Assembly: GCA_964017235.1 (NCBI GenBank)
Contig: OZ024935.1
Location: forward strand, 90,115,052-90,179,051
Reading direction: 5' to 3'
DNA length: 64,000 nucleotides
Origin: Sabellastarte sp. h YS-2021
Lineage: Eukaryota; Annelida; Polychaeta; Sabellida; Sabellidae
The first letter of the stretch is position 1, and each line of letters starts with the position of its first letter. The notes below the pieces were generated by a model, which worked only from the letters and a program-made list of their open reading frames with translations, was not told the DNA's origin and ran no database searches. Made by a program: the position numbers and the translations under genes. Of the stretch, positions 1-10,332 are shown in pieces.

Positions 1-53
1 TCGAGGGCCATATTTGGAATTTCAGTTTTTCGGGGTGTGGACCTGGTCTGCCC

Positions 54-67
54 CCCCTCATGAGGGG
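54..67. other. Perfect 14-bp palindrome CCCCTCATGAGGGG with poly-C
   Basis: The palindrome overlaps the last four Cs of the C7 tract at 51-57. It is present in most monomers of both families. It is broken in the variants with GAGAGG (22038, 24762), CCTCTCATG (13191, 19316, 28168), CCACTCATG (37701) and CCGTCATG (56015, 62116). The C tract varies from C6 to C9 between monomers, as expected of replication slippage. Confidence 0.85.
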
Positions 68-190
68 TAATTTCAGGTATATCATATTGTGGTCAATCTG
101 GAGCACTTATGGAATTTCAGACATGTTTTGATCAGAAATGAGGACATTTTAGGCACATTTGGAGCAGTGACTACTGTTGTGGTATATAGG

Positions 191-221
191 CCCCAGGAGG
201 CCTGTAATTCGCCTTCTGGGG
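191..221 (+). other. Conserved monomer hairpin (reference copy)
   Basis: The arms CCCCAGGAGGC (191-201) and GCCTTCTGGGG (211-221) are separated by 9 nt. In RNA from the + strand all eleven positions pair, one as a G-U wobble; on the other strand that position is a C-A mismatch. One copy lies in every A monomer. In B the left arm is CCCCAGCAGGC, which turns the wobble into a C-U mismatch. The structure could be cruciform-forming DNA or a folded satellite RNA; neither is shown here. Confidence 0.8.
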
Positions 222-321
222 GGTGCCTTAAGATTTGCTCATATTTTGACCAATAAGGCAGAAGTGAGGCTGTAAACCATATTTTTGGCGAGAGTGGGCA
301 CCACTAAAAGAGAAATAAGTA

Positions 322-564
322 GTGTATTCATTAAGAAATACATACCAAGCTCAAAATACATGTATTGGGAGTGCATGTAGCGAGGGTACCATCAACAAGA
401 AAATCAGCTCAAAACACCCCTTAAATGGGTTGGATCTGGTTCAGATTTTCACAGGAAACTCAGTTTCCACCATAGAATTAAATTGCATTTGTCTGACAAA
501 CTCGAGGGCCATATTTGGAATTTCAGTTTTTCGGGGTGTGGACCTGGTCTGCCCCCCCTCATGA
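322..564 (+). other. Recurrent 80-codon open frame, judged non-coding
   Basis: A frame of about 80 codons opens in almost every monomer, starting at GTG (not ATG) and ending at TGA in the CTCATGA palindrome. I recognise no domain, signal peptide or membrane segment. The 3' end is not protected: the two-T deletion in B and the C6-C9 changes put the last third into different frames. At 41096 and 47879 the start codon is ATA. In monomers where TAG became TGG (41774, 45164, 48557, 56015, 57372, 62116) a second overlapping frame opens, equally without ATG. The best explanation is chance openness copied by amplification. Confidence 0.75.
355..366. other. 12-bp palindrome AATACATGTATT
   Basis: The word equals its own reverse complement and is present in nearly all monomers. 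In 42452, 49235, 52625, 56693 and 62794 it reads AATGCATGTATT, which breaks one outer pair but keeps a GCATG core. A related TACATGTA occurs again in ATACATGTAAATC further along each long monomer. Confidence 0.85.
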
Positions 565-621
565 GGGGTAATTTCAGGTATATCATATTGTGGTCAATCT
601 GGAGCACTTATGGAATTTCAG
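519..621. repeat. Three AATTTCAG subrepeats inside the monomer
   Basis: AATTTCAG occurs at 519-526, 570-577 and 614-621 (spacings 51 and 44) in a 103-bp stretch. Nearby, TGGAGCA occurs at 600-606 and 661-667, followed by CTTATGG and TTACATG. These may be remnants of a shorter ancestral repeat, but the words are short and AT-rich, so chance is possible. Confidence 0.45.
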
Positions 622-1002
622 ACATGTTTTGATCAGAAATGAGGACATTTTAGGCACATTTGGAGCATTACATGTCTGAACACAAATTATTTAACCCGAA
701 TATTGCTGTTAAAATGGTGTAAAATACATGTAAATCAGCCCAAATGAGTAGTAAATGTTGGTCTATAATTCTGAAATTTGGCAAGAAAATAGTCTGTAAC
801 CCACTAAATCTGACTGCATAGGTTTTAGAATTACATCCAGTATAGCAGTGACTACTGGTGTGGTATATAGGCCCCAGGAGGCCTGTAATTCGCCTTCTGG
901 GGGGTGCCTTAAGATTTGCTCATATTTTGACCAATAAGGCAGAAGTGAGGCTGTAAACCATATTTTTGGCGAGAGTGGGCACCACTAAAAGAGAAATAAG
1001 TA

Positions 1003-1504
1003 GTGTATTCATTAAAAAATACATACCAAGCTCAAAATACATGTATTGGGAGTGCATGTAGCGAGGGTACCATCAACAAGAAAATCAGCTCAAAACACCC
1101 CTTAAATGGGTTGGATCTGGTTCAGATTTTCACAGGAAACTCAGTTTCCACCATAGAATTAAATTGCATTTGTCTGACAAACTCGAGGGCCATATTTGGA
1201 ATTTCAGTTTTTCGGGGTGTGGACCTGGTCTGCCCCCCCTCATGAGGGGTAATTTCAGGTATATCATATTGTGGTCAATCTGGAGCACTTATGGAATTTC
1301 AGACATGTTTTGATCAGAAATGAGGACATTTTAGGCACATTTGGAGCAGTGACTACTGGTGTGGTATATAGGCCCCAGGAGGCCTGTAATTCGCCTTCTG
1401 GGGGGTGCCTTAAGATTTGCTCATATTTTGACCAATAAGGCAGAAGTGAGGCTGTAAACCATATTTTTTGGCGAGAGTGGGCACCACTAAAAGAGAAATA
1501 AGTA
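1003..1504. repeat. Short A monomer (502 bp)
   Basis: The deletion junction AGCA is at 1345-1348. An extra T is present in the T-run before GGCG (T6 instead of T5), which explains 502 rather than 501 bp. It has a private A in ATTAAAAAAT (1011-1020) that recurs only in the monomer at 5054. Confidence 0.93.
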
Positions 1505-2006
1505 GTGTATTCATTAAGAAATACATACCAAGCTCAAAATACATGTATTGGGAGTGCATGTAGCGAGGGTACCATCAACAAGAAAATCAGCTCAAAACAC
1601 CCCTTAAATGGGTTGGATCTGGTTCAGATTTTCACAGGAAACTCAGTTTCCACCATAGAATTAAATTGCATTTGTCTGACAAACTCGAGGGCCATATTTG
1701 GAATTTCAGTTTTTCGGGGTGTGGACCTGGTCTGCCCCCCCTCATGAGGGGTAATTTCAGGTATATCATATTGTGGTCAATCTGGAGCACTTATGGAATT
1801 TCAGACATGTTTTGATCAGAAATGAGGACATTTTAGGCACATTTGGAGCAGTGACTACTGGTGTGGTATATAGGCCCCAGGAGGCCTGTAATTCGCCTTC
1901 TGGGGGGTGCCTTAAGATTTGCTCATATTTTGACCAATAAGGCAGAAGTGAGGCTGTAAACCATATTTTTTGGCGAGAGTGGGCACCACTAAAAGAGAAA
2001 TAAGTA
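1505..2006. repeat. Short A monomer (502 bp)
   Basis: The deletion junction AGCA is at 1847-1850, and the T6 run is present before GGCG. It is almost identical to the monomer at 5556. Confidence 0.93.
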
Positions 2007-3235
2007 GTGTATTCATTAAGAAATACATACCAAGCTCAAAATACATGTATTGGGAGTGCATGTAGCGAGGGTACCATCAACAAGAAAATCAGCTCAAAAC
2101 ACCCCTTAAATGGGTTGGATCTGGTTCAGATTTTCACAGGAAACTCAGTTTCCACCATAGAATTAAATTGCATTTGTCTGACAAACTCGAGGGCCATATT
2201 TGGAATTTCAGTTTTTCGGGGTGTGGACCTGGTCTGCCCCCCCCTCATGAGGGGTAATTTCAGGTATATCATATTGTGGTCAATCTGGAGCACTTATGGA
2301 ATTTCAGACATGTTTTGATCAGAAATGAGGACATTTTAGGCACATTTGGAGCATTACATGTCTGAACACAAATTATTTAACCCGAATATTGCTGTTAAAA
2401 TGGTGTAAAATACATGTAAATCAGCCCAAATGAGTAGTAAATGTTGGTCTATAAGTCTGAAATTTGGCAAGAAAATAGTCTGTAACCCACTAAATCTGAC
2501 TGCATAGGTTTTAGAATTACATCCAGTATAGCAGTGACTACTGGTGTGGTATATAGGCCCCAGGAGGCCTGTAATTCGCCTTCTGGGGGGTGCCTTAAGA
2601 TTTGCTCATATTTTGACCAATAAGGCAGAAGTGAGGCTGTAAACCATATTTTTGGCGAGAGTGGGCACCACTAAAAGAGAAATAAGTAGTGTATTCATTA
2701 AGAAATACATACCAAGCTCAAAATACATGTATTGGGAGTGCATGTAGCGAGGGTACCATCAACAAGAAAATCAGCTCAAAACACCCCTTAAATGGGTTGG
2801 ATCTGGTTCAGATTTTCACAGGAAACTCAGTTTCCACCATAGAATTAAATTGCATTTGTCTGACAAACTCGAGGGCCATATTTGGAATTTCAGTTTTTCG
2901 GGGTGTGGACCTGGTCTGCCCCCCCTCATGAGGGGTAATTTCAGGTATATCATATTGTGGTCAATCTGGAGCACTTATGGAATTTCAGACATGTTTTGAT
3001 CAGAAATGAGGACATTTTAGGCACATTTGGAGCATTACATGTCTGAACACAAATTATTTAACCCGAATATTGCTGTTAAAATGGTGTAAAATACATGTAA
3101 ATCAGCCCAAATGAGTAGTAAATGTTGGTCTATAAGTCTGAAATTTGGCAAGAAAATAGTCTGTAACCCACTAAATCTGACTGCATAGGTTTTAGAATTA
3201 CATCCAGTATAGCAGTGACTACTGGTGTGGTATAT

Positions 3236-3272
3236 AGGCCCCAGGAGGCCTGTAATTCGCCTTCTGGGGCCT
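3236..3272 (+). other. Extended 14-bp hairpin (GG-to-CC variant), copy 1
   Basis: The arms are AGGCCCCAGGAGGC (3236-3249) and GCCTTCTGGGGCCT (3259-3272) with a 9-nt loop. The usual GGGGGGTGCC reads GGGGCCTGCC, so two adjacent substitutions lengthen the stem from 11 to 14 pairs. It is linked to AGACAAAT before the next monomer. Confidence 0.85.
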
Positions 3273-3369
3273 GCCTTAAGATTTGCTCATATTTTGACCA
3301 ATAAGGCAGAAGTGAGGCTGTAAACCATATTTTTGGCGAGAGTGGGCACCACTAAAAGACAAATAAGTA

Positions 3370-3871
3370 GTGTATTCATTAAGAAATACATACCAAGCTC
3401 AAAATACATGTATTGGGAGTGCATGTAGCGAGGGTACCATCAACAAGAAAATCAGCTCAAAACACCCCTTAAATGGGTTGGATCTGGTTCAGATTTTCAC
3501 AGGAAACTCAGTTTCCACCATAGAATTAAATTGCATTTGTCTGACAAACTCGAGGGCCATATTTGGAATTTCAGTTTTTCGGGGTGTGGACCTGGTCTGC
3601 CCCCCCTCATGAGGGGTAATTTCAGGTATATCATATTGTGGTCAATCTGGAGCACTTATGGAATTTCAGACATGTTTTGATCAGAAATGAGGACATTTTA
3701 GGCACATTTGGAGCAGTGACTACTGGTGTGGTATATAGGCCCCAGGAGGCCTGTAATTCGCCTTCTGGGGGGTGCCTTAAGATTTGCTCATATTTTGACC
3801 AATAAGGCAGAAGTGAGGCTGTAAACCATATTTTCTGGCGAGAGTGGGCACCACTAAAAGAGAAATAAGTA
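3370..3871. repeat. Short A monomer (502 bp) with C in the T-run
   Basis: The deletion junction AGCA is at 3712-3715. The 6-nt run before GGCG reads TTTTCT instead of TTTTTT, a private change that shows the extra base came first and was then mutated. Confidence 0.92.
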
Positions 3872-4372
3872 GTGTATTCATTAAGAAATACATACCAAGC
3901 TCAAAATACATGTATTGGGAGTGCATGTAGCGAGAGTACCATCAACAAGAAAATCAGCTCAAAACACCCCTTAAATGGGTTGGATCTGGTTCAGATTTTC
4001 ACAGGAAACTCAGTTTCCACCATAGAATTAAATTGCATTTGTCTGACAAACTCGAGGGCCATATTTGGAATTTCAGTTTTTCGGGGTGTGGACCTGGTCT
4101 GCCCCCCCTCATGAGGGGTAATTTCAGGTATATCATATTGTGGTCAATCTGGAGCACTTATGGAATTTCAGACATGTTTTGATCAGAAATGAGGACATTT
4201 TAGGCACATTTGGAGCAGTGACTACTGTTGTGGTATATAGGCCCCAGGAGGCCTGTAATTCGCCTTCTGGGGGGTGCCTTAAGATTTGCTCATATTTTGA
4301 CCAATAAGGCAGAAGTGAGGCTGTAAACCATATTTTTGGCGAGAGTGGGCACCACTAAAAGAGAAATAAGTA
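3872..4372. repeat. Short A monomer (501 bp), KpnI-type site lost
   Basis: The deletion junction AGCA is at 4214-4217. The T-run is T5, so the monomer is 501 bp, exactly 180 bp less than 681. The usual GGTACC reads AGTACC (3931-3940 block), and the private CTGTTGTGG follows the junction. Confidence 0.93.
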
Positions 4373-5053
4373 GTGTATTCATTAAGAAATACATACCAAG
4401 CTCAAAATACATGTATTGGGAGTGCATGTAGCGAGGGTACCATCAACAAGAAAATCAGCTCAAAACACCCCTTAAATGGGTTGGATCTGGTTCAGATTTT
4501 CACAGGAAACTCAGTTTCCACCATAGAATTAAATTGCATTTGTCTGACAAACTCGAGGGCCATATTTGGAATTTCAGTTTTTCGGGGTGTGGACCTGGTC
4601 TGCCCCCCCTCATGAGGGGTAATTTCAGGTATATCATATTGTGGTCAATCTGGAGCACTTATGGAATTTCAGACATGTTTTGATCAGAAATGAGGACATT
4701 TTAGGCACATTTGGAGCATTACATGTCTGAACACAAATTATTTAACCCGAATATTGCTGTTAAAATGGTGTAAAATACATGTAAATCAGCCCAAATGAGT
4801 AGTAAATGTTGGTCTATAATTCTGAAATTTGGCAAGAAAATAGTCTGTAACCCACTAAATCTGACTGCATAGGTTTTAGAATTACATCCAGTATAGCAGT
4901 GACTACTGGTGTGGTATATAGGCCCCAGGAGGCCTGTAATTCGCCTTCTGGGGGGTGCCTTAAGATTTGCTCATATTTTGACCAATAAGGCAGAAGTGAG
5001 GCTGTAAACCATATTTTTGGCGAGAGTGGGCACCACTAAAAGAGAAATAAGTA

Positions 5054-5555
5054 GTGTATTCATTAAAAAATACATACCAAGCTCAAAATACATGTATTGG
5101 GAGTGCATGTAGCGAGGGTACCATCAACAAGAAAATCAGCTCAAAACACCCCTTAAATGGGTTGGATCTGGTTCAGATTTTCACAGGAAACTCAGTTTCC
5201 ACCATAGAATTAAATTGCATTTGTCTGACAAACTCGAGGGCCATATTTGGAATTTCAGTTTTTCGGGGTGTGGACCTGGTCTGCCCCCCCTCATGAGGGG
5301 TAATTTCAGGTATATCATATTGTGGTCAATCTGGAGCACTTATGGAATTTCAGACATGTTTTGATCAGAAATGAGGACATTTTAGGCACATTTGGAGCAG
5401 TGACTACTGGTGTGGTATATAGGCCCCAGGAGGCCTGTAATTCGCCTTCTGGGGGGTGCCTTAAGATTTGCTCATATTTTGACCAATAAGGCAGAAGTGA
5501 GGCTGTAAACCATATTTTTTGGCGAGAGTGGGCACCACTAAAAGAGAAATAAGTA
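5054..5555. repeat. Short A monomer (502 bp)
   Basis: The deletion junction AGCA is at 5396-5399, with a T6 run. It shares the private ATTAAAAAAT with the monomer at 1003, 4,051 bp upstream. Confidence 0.93.
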
Positions 5556-6057
5556 GTGTATTCATTAAGAAATACATACCAAGCTCAAAATACATGTATT
5601 GGGAGTGCATGTAGCGAGGGTACCATCAACAAGAAAATCAGCTCAAAACACCCCTTAAATGGGTTGGATCTGGTTCAGATTTTCACAGGAAACTCAGTTT
5701 CCACCATAGAATTAAATTGCATTTGTCTGACAAACTCGAGGGCCATATTTGGAATTTCAGTTTTTCGGGGTGTGGACCTGGTCTGCCCCCCCTCATGAGG
5801 GGTAATTTCAGGTATATCATATTGTGGTCAATCTGGAGCACTTATGGAATTTCAGACATGTTTTGATCAGAAATGAGGACATTTTAGGCACATTTGGAGC
5901 AGTGACTACTGGTGTGGTATATAGGCCCCAGGAGGCCTGTAATTCGCCTTCTGGGGGGTGCCTTAAGATTTGCTCATATTTTGACCAATAAGGCAGAAGT
6001 GAGGCTGTAAACCATATTTTTTGGCGAGAGTGGGCACCACTAAAAGAGAAATAAGTA
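5556..6057. repeat. Short A monomer (502 bp)
   Basis: The deletion junction AGCA is at 5898-5901, with a T6 run. It is the 4,051-bp counterpart of the monomer at 1505. Confidence 0.92.
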
Positions 6058-6738
6058 GTGTATTCATTAAGAAATACATACCAAGCTCAAAATACATGTA
6101 TTGGGAGTGCATGTAGCGAGGGTACCATCAACAAGAAAATCAGCTCAAAACACCCCTTAAATGGGTTGGATCTGGTTCAGATTTTCACAGGAAACTCAGT
6201 TTCCACCATAGAATTAAATTGCATTTGTCTGACAAACTCGAGGGCCATATTTGGAATTTCAGTTTTTCGGGGTGTGGACCTGGTCTGCCCCCCCTCATGA
6301 GGGGTAATTTCAGGTATATCATATTGTGGTCAATCTGGAGCACTTATGGAATTTCAGACATGTTTTGATCAGAAATGAGGACATTTTAGGCACATTTGGA
6401 GCATTACATGTCTGAACACAAATTATTTAACCCGAATATTGCTGTTAAAATGGTGTAAAATACATGTAAATCAGCCCAAATGAGTAGTAAATGTTGGTCT
6501 ATAAGTCTGAAATTTGGCAAGAAAATAGTCTGTAACCCACTAAATCTGACTGCATAGGTTTTAGAATTACATCCAGTATAGCAGTGACTACTGGTGTGGT
6601 ATATAGGCCCCAGGAGGCCTGTAATTCGCCTTCTGGGGGGTGCCTTAAGATTTGCTCATATTTTGACCAATAAGGCAGAAGTGAGGCTGTAAACCATATT
6701 TTTGGCGAGAGTGGGCACCACTAAAAGAGAAATAAGTA

Positions 6739-7240
6739 GTGTATTCATTAAGAAATACATACCAAGCTCAAAATACATGTATTGGGAGTGCATGTAGCGA
6801 GGGTACCATCAACAAGAAAATCAGCTCAAAACACCCCTTAAATGGGTTGGATCTGGTTCAGATTTTCACAGGAAACTCAGTTTCCACCATAGAATTAAAT
6901 TGCATTTGTCTGACAAACTCGAGGGCCATATTTGGAATTTCAGTTTTTCGGGGTGTGGACCTGGTCTGCCCCCCCTCATGAGGGGTAATTTCAGGTATAT
7001 CATATTGTGGTCAATCTGGAGCACTTATGGAATTTCAGACATGTTTTGATCAGAAATGAGGACATTTTAGGCACATTTGGAGCAGTGACTACTGGTGTGG
7101 TATATAGGCCCCAGGAGGCCTGTAATTCGCCTTCTGGGGGGTGCCTTAAGATTTGCTCATATTTTGACCAATAAGGCAGAAGTGAGGCTGTAAACCATAT
7201 TTTTTGGCGAGAGTGGGCACCACTAAAAGAGAAATAAGTA
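6739..7240. repeat. Short A monomer (502 bp)
   Basis: The deletion junction AGCA is at 7081-7084, with a T6 run. Its positional counterpart in the earlier higher-order copy (2689) is full-length, so the 4,051-bp correspondence ends inside this monomer. Confidence 0.92.
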
Positions 7241-7741
7241 GTGTATTCATTAAGAAATACATACCAAGCTCAAAATACATGTATTGGGAGTGCATGTAGC
7301 GAGGGTACCATCAACAAGAAAATCAGCTCAAAACACCCCTTAAATGGGTTGGATCTGGTTCAGATTTTCACAGGAAACTCAGTTTCCACCATAGAATTAA
7401 ATTGCATTTGTCTGACAAACTCGAGGGCCATATTTGGAATTTCAGTTTTTCGGGGTGTGGACCTGGTCTGCCCCCCCTCATGAGGGGTAATTTCAGGTAT
7501 ATCATATTGTGGTCAATCTGGAGCACTTATGGAATTTCAGACATGTTTTGATCAGAAATGAGGACATTTTAGGCACATTTGGAGCAGTGACTACTGGTGT
7601 GGTATATAGGCCCCAGGAGGCCTGTAATTCGCCTTCTGGGGGGTGCCTTAAGATTTGCTCATATTTTGACCAATAAGGCAGAAGTGAGGCTGTAAACCAT
7701 ATTTTTGGCGAGAGTGGGCACCACTAAAAGAGAAATAAGTA
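7241..7741. repeat. Last short A monomer (501 bp)
   Basis: The deletion junction AGCA is at 7583-7586, with a T5 run. Downstream of this monomer no further 180-bp deletion is found in the remaining 56 kb. Confidence 0.93.
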
Positions 7742-8288
7742 GTGTATTCATTAAGAAATACATACCAAGCTCAAAATACATGTATTGGGAGTGCATGTAG
7801 CGAGGGTACCATCAACAAGAAAATCAGCTCAAAACACCCCTTAAATGGGTTGGATCTGGTTCAGATTTTCACAGGAAACTCAGTTTCCACCACAGAATTA
7901 AATTGCATTTGTCTGACAAACTCGAGGGCCATATTTGGAATTTCAGTTTTTCGGGGTGTGGACCTGGTCTGCCCCCCCTCATGAGGGGTAATTTCAGGTA
8001 TATCATATTGTGGTCAATCTGGAGCACTTATGGAATTTCAGACATGTTTTGATCAGAAATGAGGACATTTTAGGCACATTTGGAGCATTACATGTCTGAA
8101 CACAAATTATTTAACCCGAATATTGCTGTTAAAATGGTGTAAAATACATGTAAATCAGCCCAAATGAGTAGTAAATGTTGGTCTATAAGTCTGAAATTTG
8201 GCAAGAAAATAGTCTGTAACCCACTAAATCTGACTGCATAGGTTTTAGAATTACATCCAGTATAGCAGTGACTACTGGTGTGGTATAT

Positions 8289-8325
8289 AGGCCCCAGGAG
8301 GCCTGTAATTCGCCTTCTGGGGCCT
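8289..8325 (+). other. Extended 14-bp hairpin, copy 2
   Basis: Arms are at 8289-8302 and 8312-8325. It lies in the monomer at 7742, which also has CACAGAATT. Confidence 0.85.
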
Positions 8326-8969
8326 GCCTTAAGATTTGCTCATATTTTGACCAATAAGGCAGAAGTGAGGCTGTAAACCATATTTTTGGCGAGAGTGGGC
8401 ACCACTAAAAGACAAATAAGTAGTGTATTCATTAAGAAATACATACCAAGCTCAAAATACATGTATTGGGAGTGCATGTAGCGAGGGTACCATCAACAAG
8501 AAAATCAGCTCAAAACACCCCTTAAATGGGTTGGATCTGGTTCAGATTTTCACAGGAAACTCAGTTTCCACCATAGAATTAAATTGCATTTGTCTGACAA
8601 ACTCGAGGGCCATATTTGGAATTTCAGTTTTTCGGGGTGTGGACCTGGTCTGCCCCCCCTCATGAGGGGTAATTTCAGGTATATCATATTGTGGTCAATC
8701 TGGAGCACTTATGGAATTTCAGACATGTTTTGATCAGAAATGAGGACATTTTAGGCACATTTGGAGCATTACATGTCTGAACACAAATTATTTAACCCGA
8801 ATATTGCTGTTAAAATGGTGTAAAATACATGTAAATCAGCCCAAATGAGTAGTAAATGTTGGTCTATAAGTCTGAAATTTGGCAAGAAAATAGTCTGTAA
8901 CCCACTAAATCTGACTGCATAGGTTTTAGAATTACATCCAGTATAGCAGTGACTACTGGTGTGGTATAT

Positions 8970-9006
8970 AGGCCCCAGGAGGCCTGTAATTCGCCTTCTG
9001 GGGCCT
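8970..9006 (+). other. Extended 14-bp hairpin, copy 3
   Basis: Arms are at 8970-8983 and 8993-9006, in the monomer at 8423, adjacent to copy 2. Confidence 0.85.
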
Positions 9007-10332
9007 GCCTTAAGATTTGCTCATATTTTGACCAATAAGGCAGAAGTGAGGCTGTAAACCATATTTTTGGCGAGAGTGGGCACCACTAAAAGACAAATAA
9101 GTAGTGTATTCATTAAGAAATACATACCAAGCTCAAAATACATGTATTGGGAGTGCATGTAGCGAGGGTACCATCAACAAGAAAATCAGCTCAAAACACC
9201 CCTTAAATGGGTTGGATCTGGTTCAGATTTTCACAGGAAACTCAGTTTCCACCATAGAATTAAATTGCATTTGTCTGACAAACTCGAGGGCCATATTTGG
9301 AATTTCAGTTTTTCGGGGTGTGGACCTGGTCTGCCCCCCCTCATGAGGGGTAATTTCAGGTATATCATATTGTGGTCAATCTGGAGCACTTATGGAATTT
9401 CAGACATGTTTTGATCAGAAATGAGGACATTTTAGGCACATTTGGAGCATTACATGTCTGAACACAAATTATTTAACCCGAATATTGCTGTTAAAATGGT
9501 GTAAAATACATGTAAATCAGCCCAAATGAGTAGTAAATGTTGGTCTATAATTCTGAAATTTGGCAAGAAAATAGTCTGTAACCCACTAAATCTGACTGCA
9601 TAGGTTTTAGAATTACATCCAGTATAGCAGTGACTACTGGTGTGGTATATAGGCCCCAGGAGGCCTGTAATTCGCCTTCTGGGGGGTGCCTTAAGATTTG
9701 CTCATATTTTGACCAATAAGGCAGAAGTGAGGCTGTAAACCATATTTTTGGCGAGAGTGGGCACCACTAAAAGAGAAATAAGTAGTGTATTCATTAAGAA
9801 ATACATACCAAGCTCAAAATACATGTATTGGGAGTGCATGTAGCGAGGGTACCATCAACAAGAAAATCAGCTCAAAACACCCCTTAAATGGGTTGGATCT
9901 GGTTCAGATTTTCACAGGAAACTCAGTTTCCACCACAGAATTAAATTGCATTTGTCTGACAAACTCGAGGGCCATATTTGGAATTTCAGTTTTTCGGGGT
10001 GTGGACCTGGTCTGCCCCCCCCTCATGAGGGGTAATTTCAGGTATATCATATTGTGGTCAATCTGGAGCACTTATGGAATTTCAGACATGTTTTGATCAG
10101 AAATGAGGACATTTTAGGCACATTTGGAGCATTACATGTCTGAACACAAATTATTTAACCCGAATATTGCTGTTAAAATGGTGTAAAATACATGTAAATC
10201 AGCCCAAATGAGTAGTAAATGTTGGTCTATAAGTCTGAAATTTGGCAAGAAAATAGTCTGTAACCCACTAAATCTGACTGCATAGGTTTTAGAATTACAT
10301 CCAGTATAGCAGTGACTACTGGTGTGGTATAT

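Larger units (their letters stand above)
1..321. repeat. Partial short monomer at the left window edge
   Basis: The monomer is cut by the window start. The deletion junction is at 163-166, where TTGGAGCA runs directly into GTGACTACT. It carries the private CTACTGTTGTGG change seen again only in the short monomer at 3872-4372, which identifies positions 1-321 as the equivalent of 4052-4372. Confidence 0.93.
322..1002. repeat. Reference full-length family A monomer (681 bp)
   Basis: This is the first complete monomer and it can serve as the A reference. In order it holds a 12-bp palindrome (355-366), a KpnI-type GGTACC (385-390), CATAGAATTA, an XhoI-type CTCGAG (501-506), TTTTTCGGGG, a C7 tract fused to the palindrome CCCCTCATGAGGGG, three AATTTCAG words (519-526, 570-577, 614-621), the AGCA tetranucleotides that bound the recurrent deletion (664-667 and 844-847), TATATAGG, the hairpin, and TTTTTGGCGAGAGTGGGC before the next start. 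No gene is recognisable. Family A differs from B at more than ten linked positions, so single monomers can be typed by eye. Confidence 0.95.
1..7084. repeat. 4,051-bp higher-order duplication in block I
   Basis: Positions 1 to about 3034 correspond to 4052 to about 7084 at an offset of 4,051 bp, falling to 4,050 after a C8/C7 difference near 2236. Shared private markers are the CTGTTGTGG change (171-182 and about 4221), ATTAAAAAAT (1011 and the copy near 5065) and the order long-short-short-long. The correspondence breaks where the monomer at 2689 keeps the 180-bp segment and the one at 6739 lacks it. This is direct evidence of a multi-monomer unequal exchange or segmental copy. Confidence 0.85.
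1..7741. repeat. Array block I: family A with 180-bp-deleted short monomers
   Basis: Full-length A monomers start at 322, 2007, 2689, 4373 and 6058. Short monomers start at 1003, 1505, 3370, 3872, 5054, 5556, 6739 and 7241, and the partial monomer at 1-321 is also short. Short monomers always come in adjacent pairs here, separated by one or two long ones. This is the only part of the window with the deletion, so short monomers are a local amplification and not an array-wide class. Confidence 0.95.

Noticed and set aside
183-190. TATATAGG as a TATA box promoter
   Set aside because: It is a single short AT-rich match with no initiator or transcript evidence, and it is altered in family B and the TATGGG group.
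286-450. Pol III A box (TGGCGAGAGTGGG) and B box (GGTTCAGATTTTC), as in tRNA-derived SINEs
   Set aside because: The A-like match needs an extra base and the B-like string fails two conserved positions; there is no tRNA fold and spacing is about 140 bp.
322-564. 80-codon frames in each monomer as real protein genes
   Set aside because: They start at GTG, have no recognisable domain, lose the start in two monomers, and change frame at the 3' end by simple run-length changes. Openness is explained by copying.
612-636. Hammerhead ribozyme on the minus strand (CTGATCA followed by GAAA)
   Set aside because: The catalytic core needs CUGANGA; here the key G is C, and the sequence between the boxes does not form a proper stem II.
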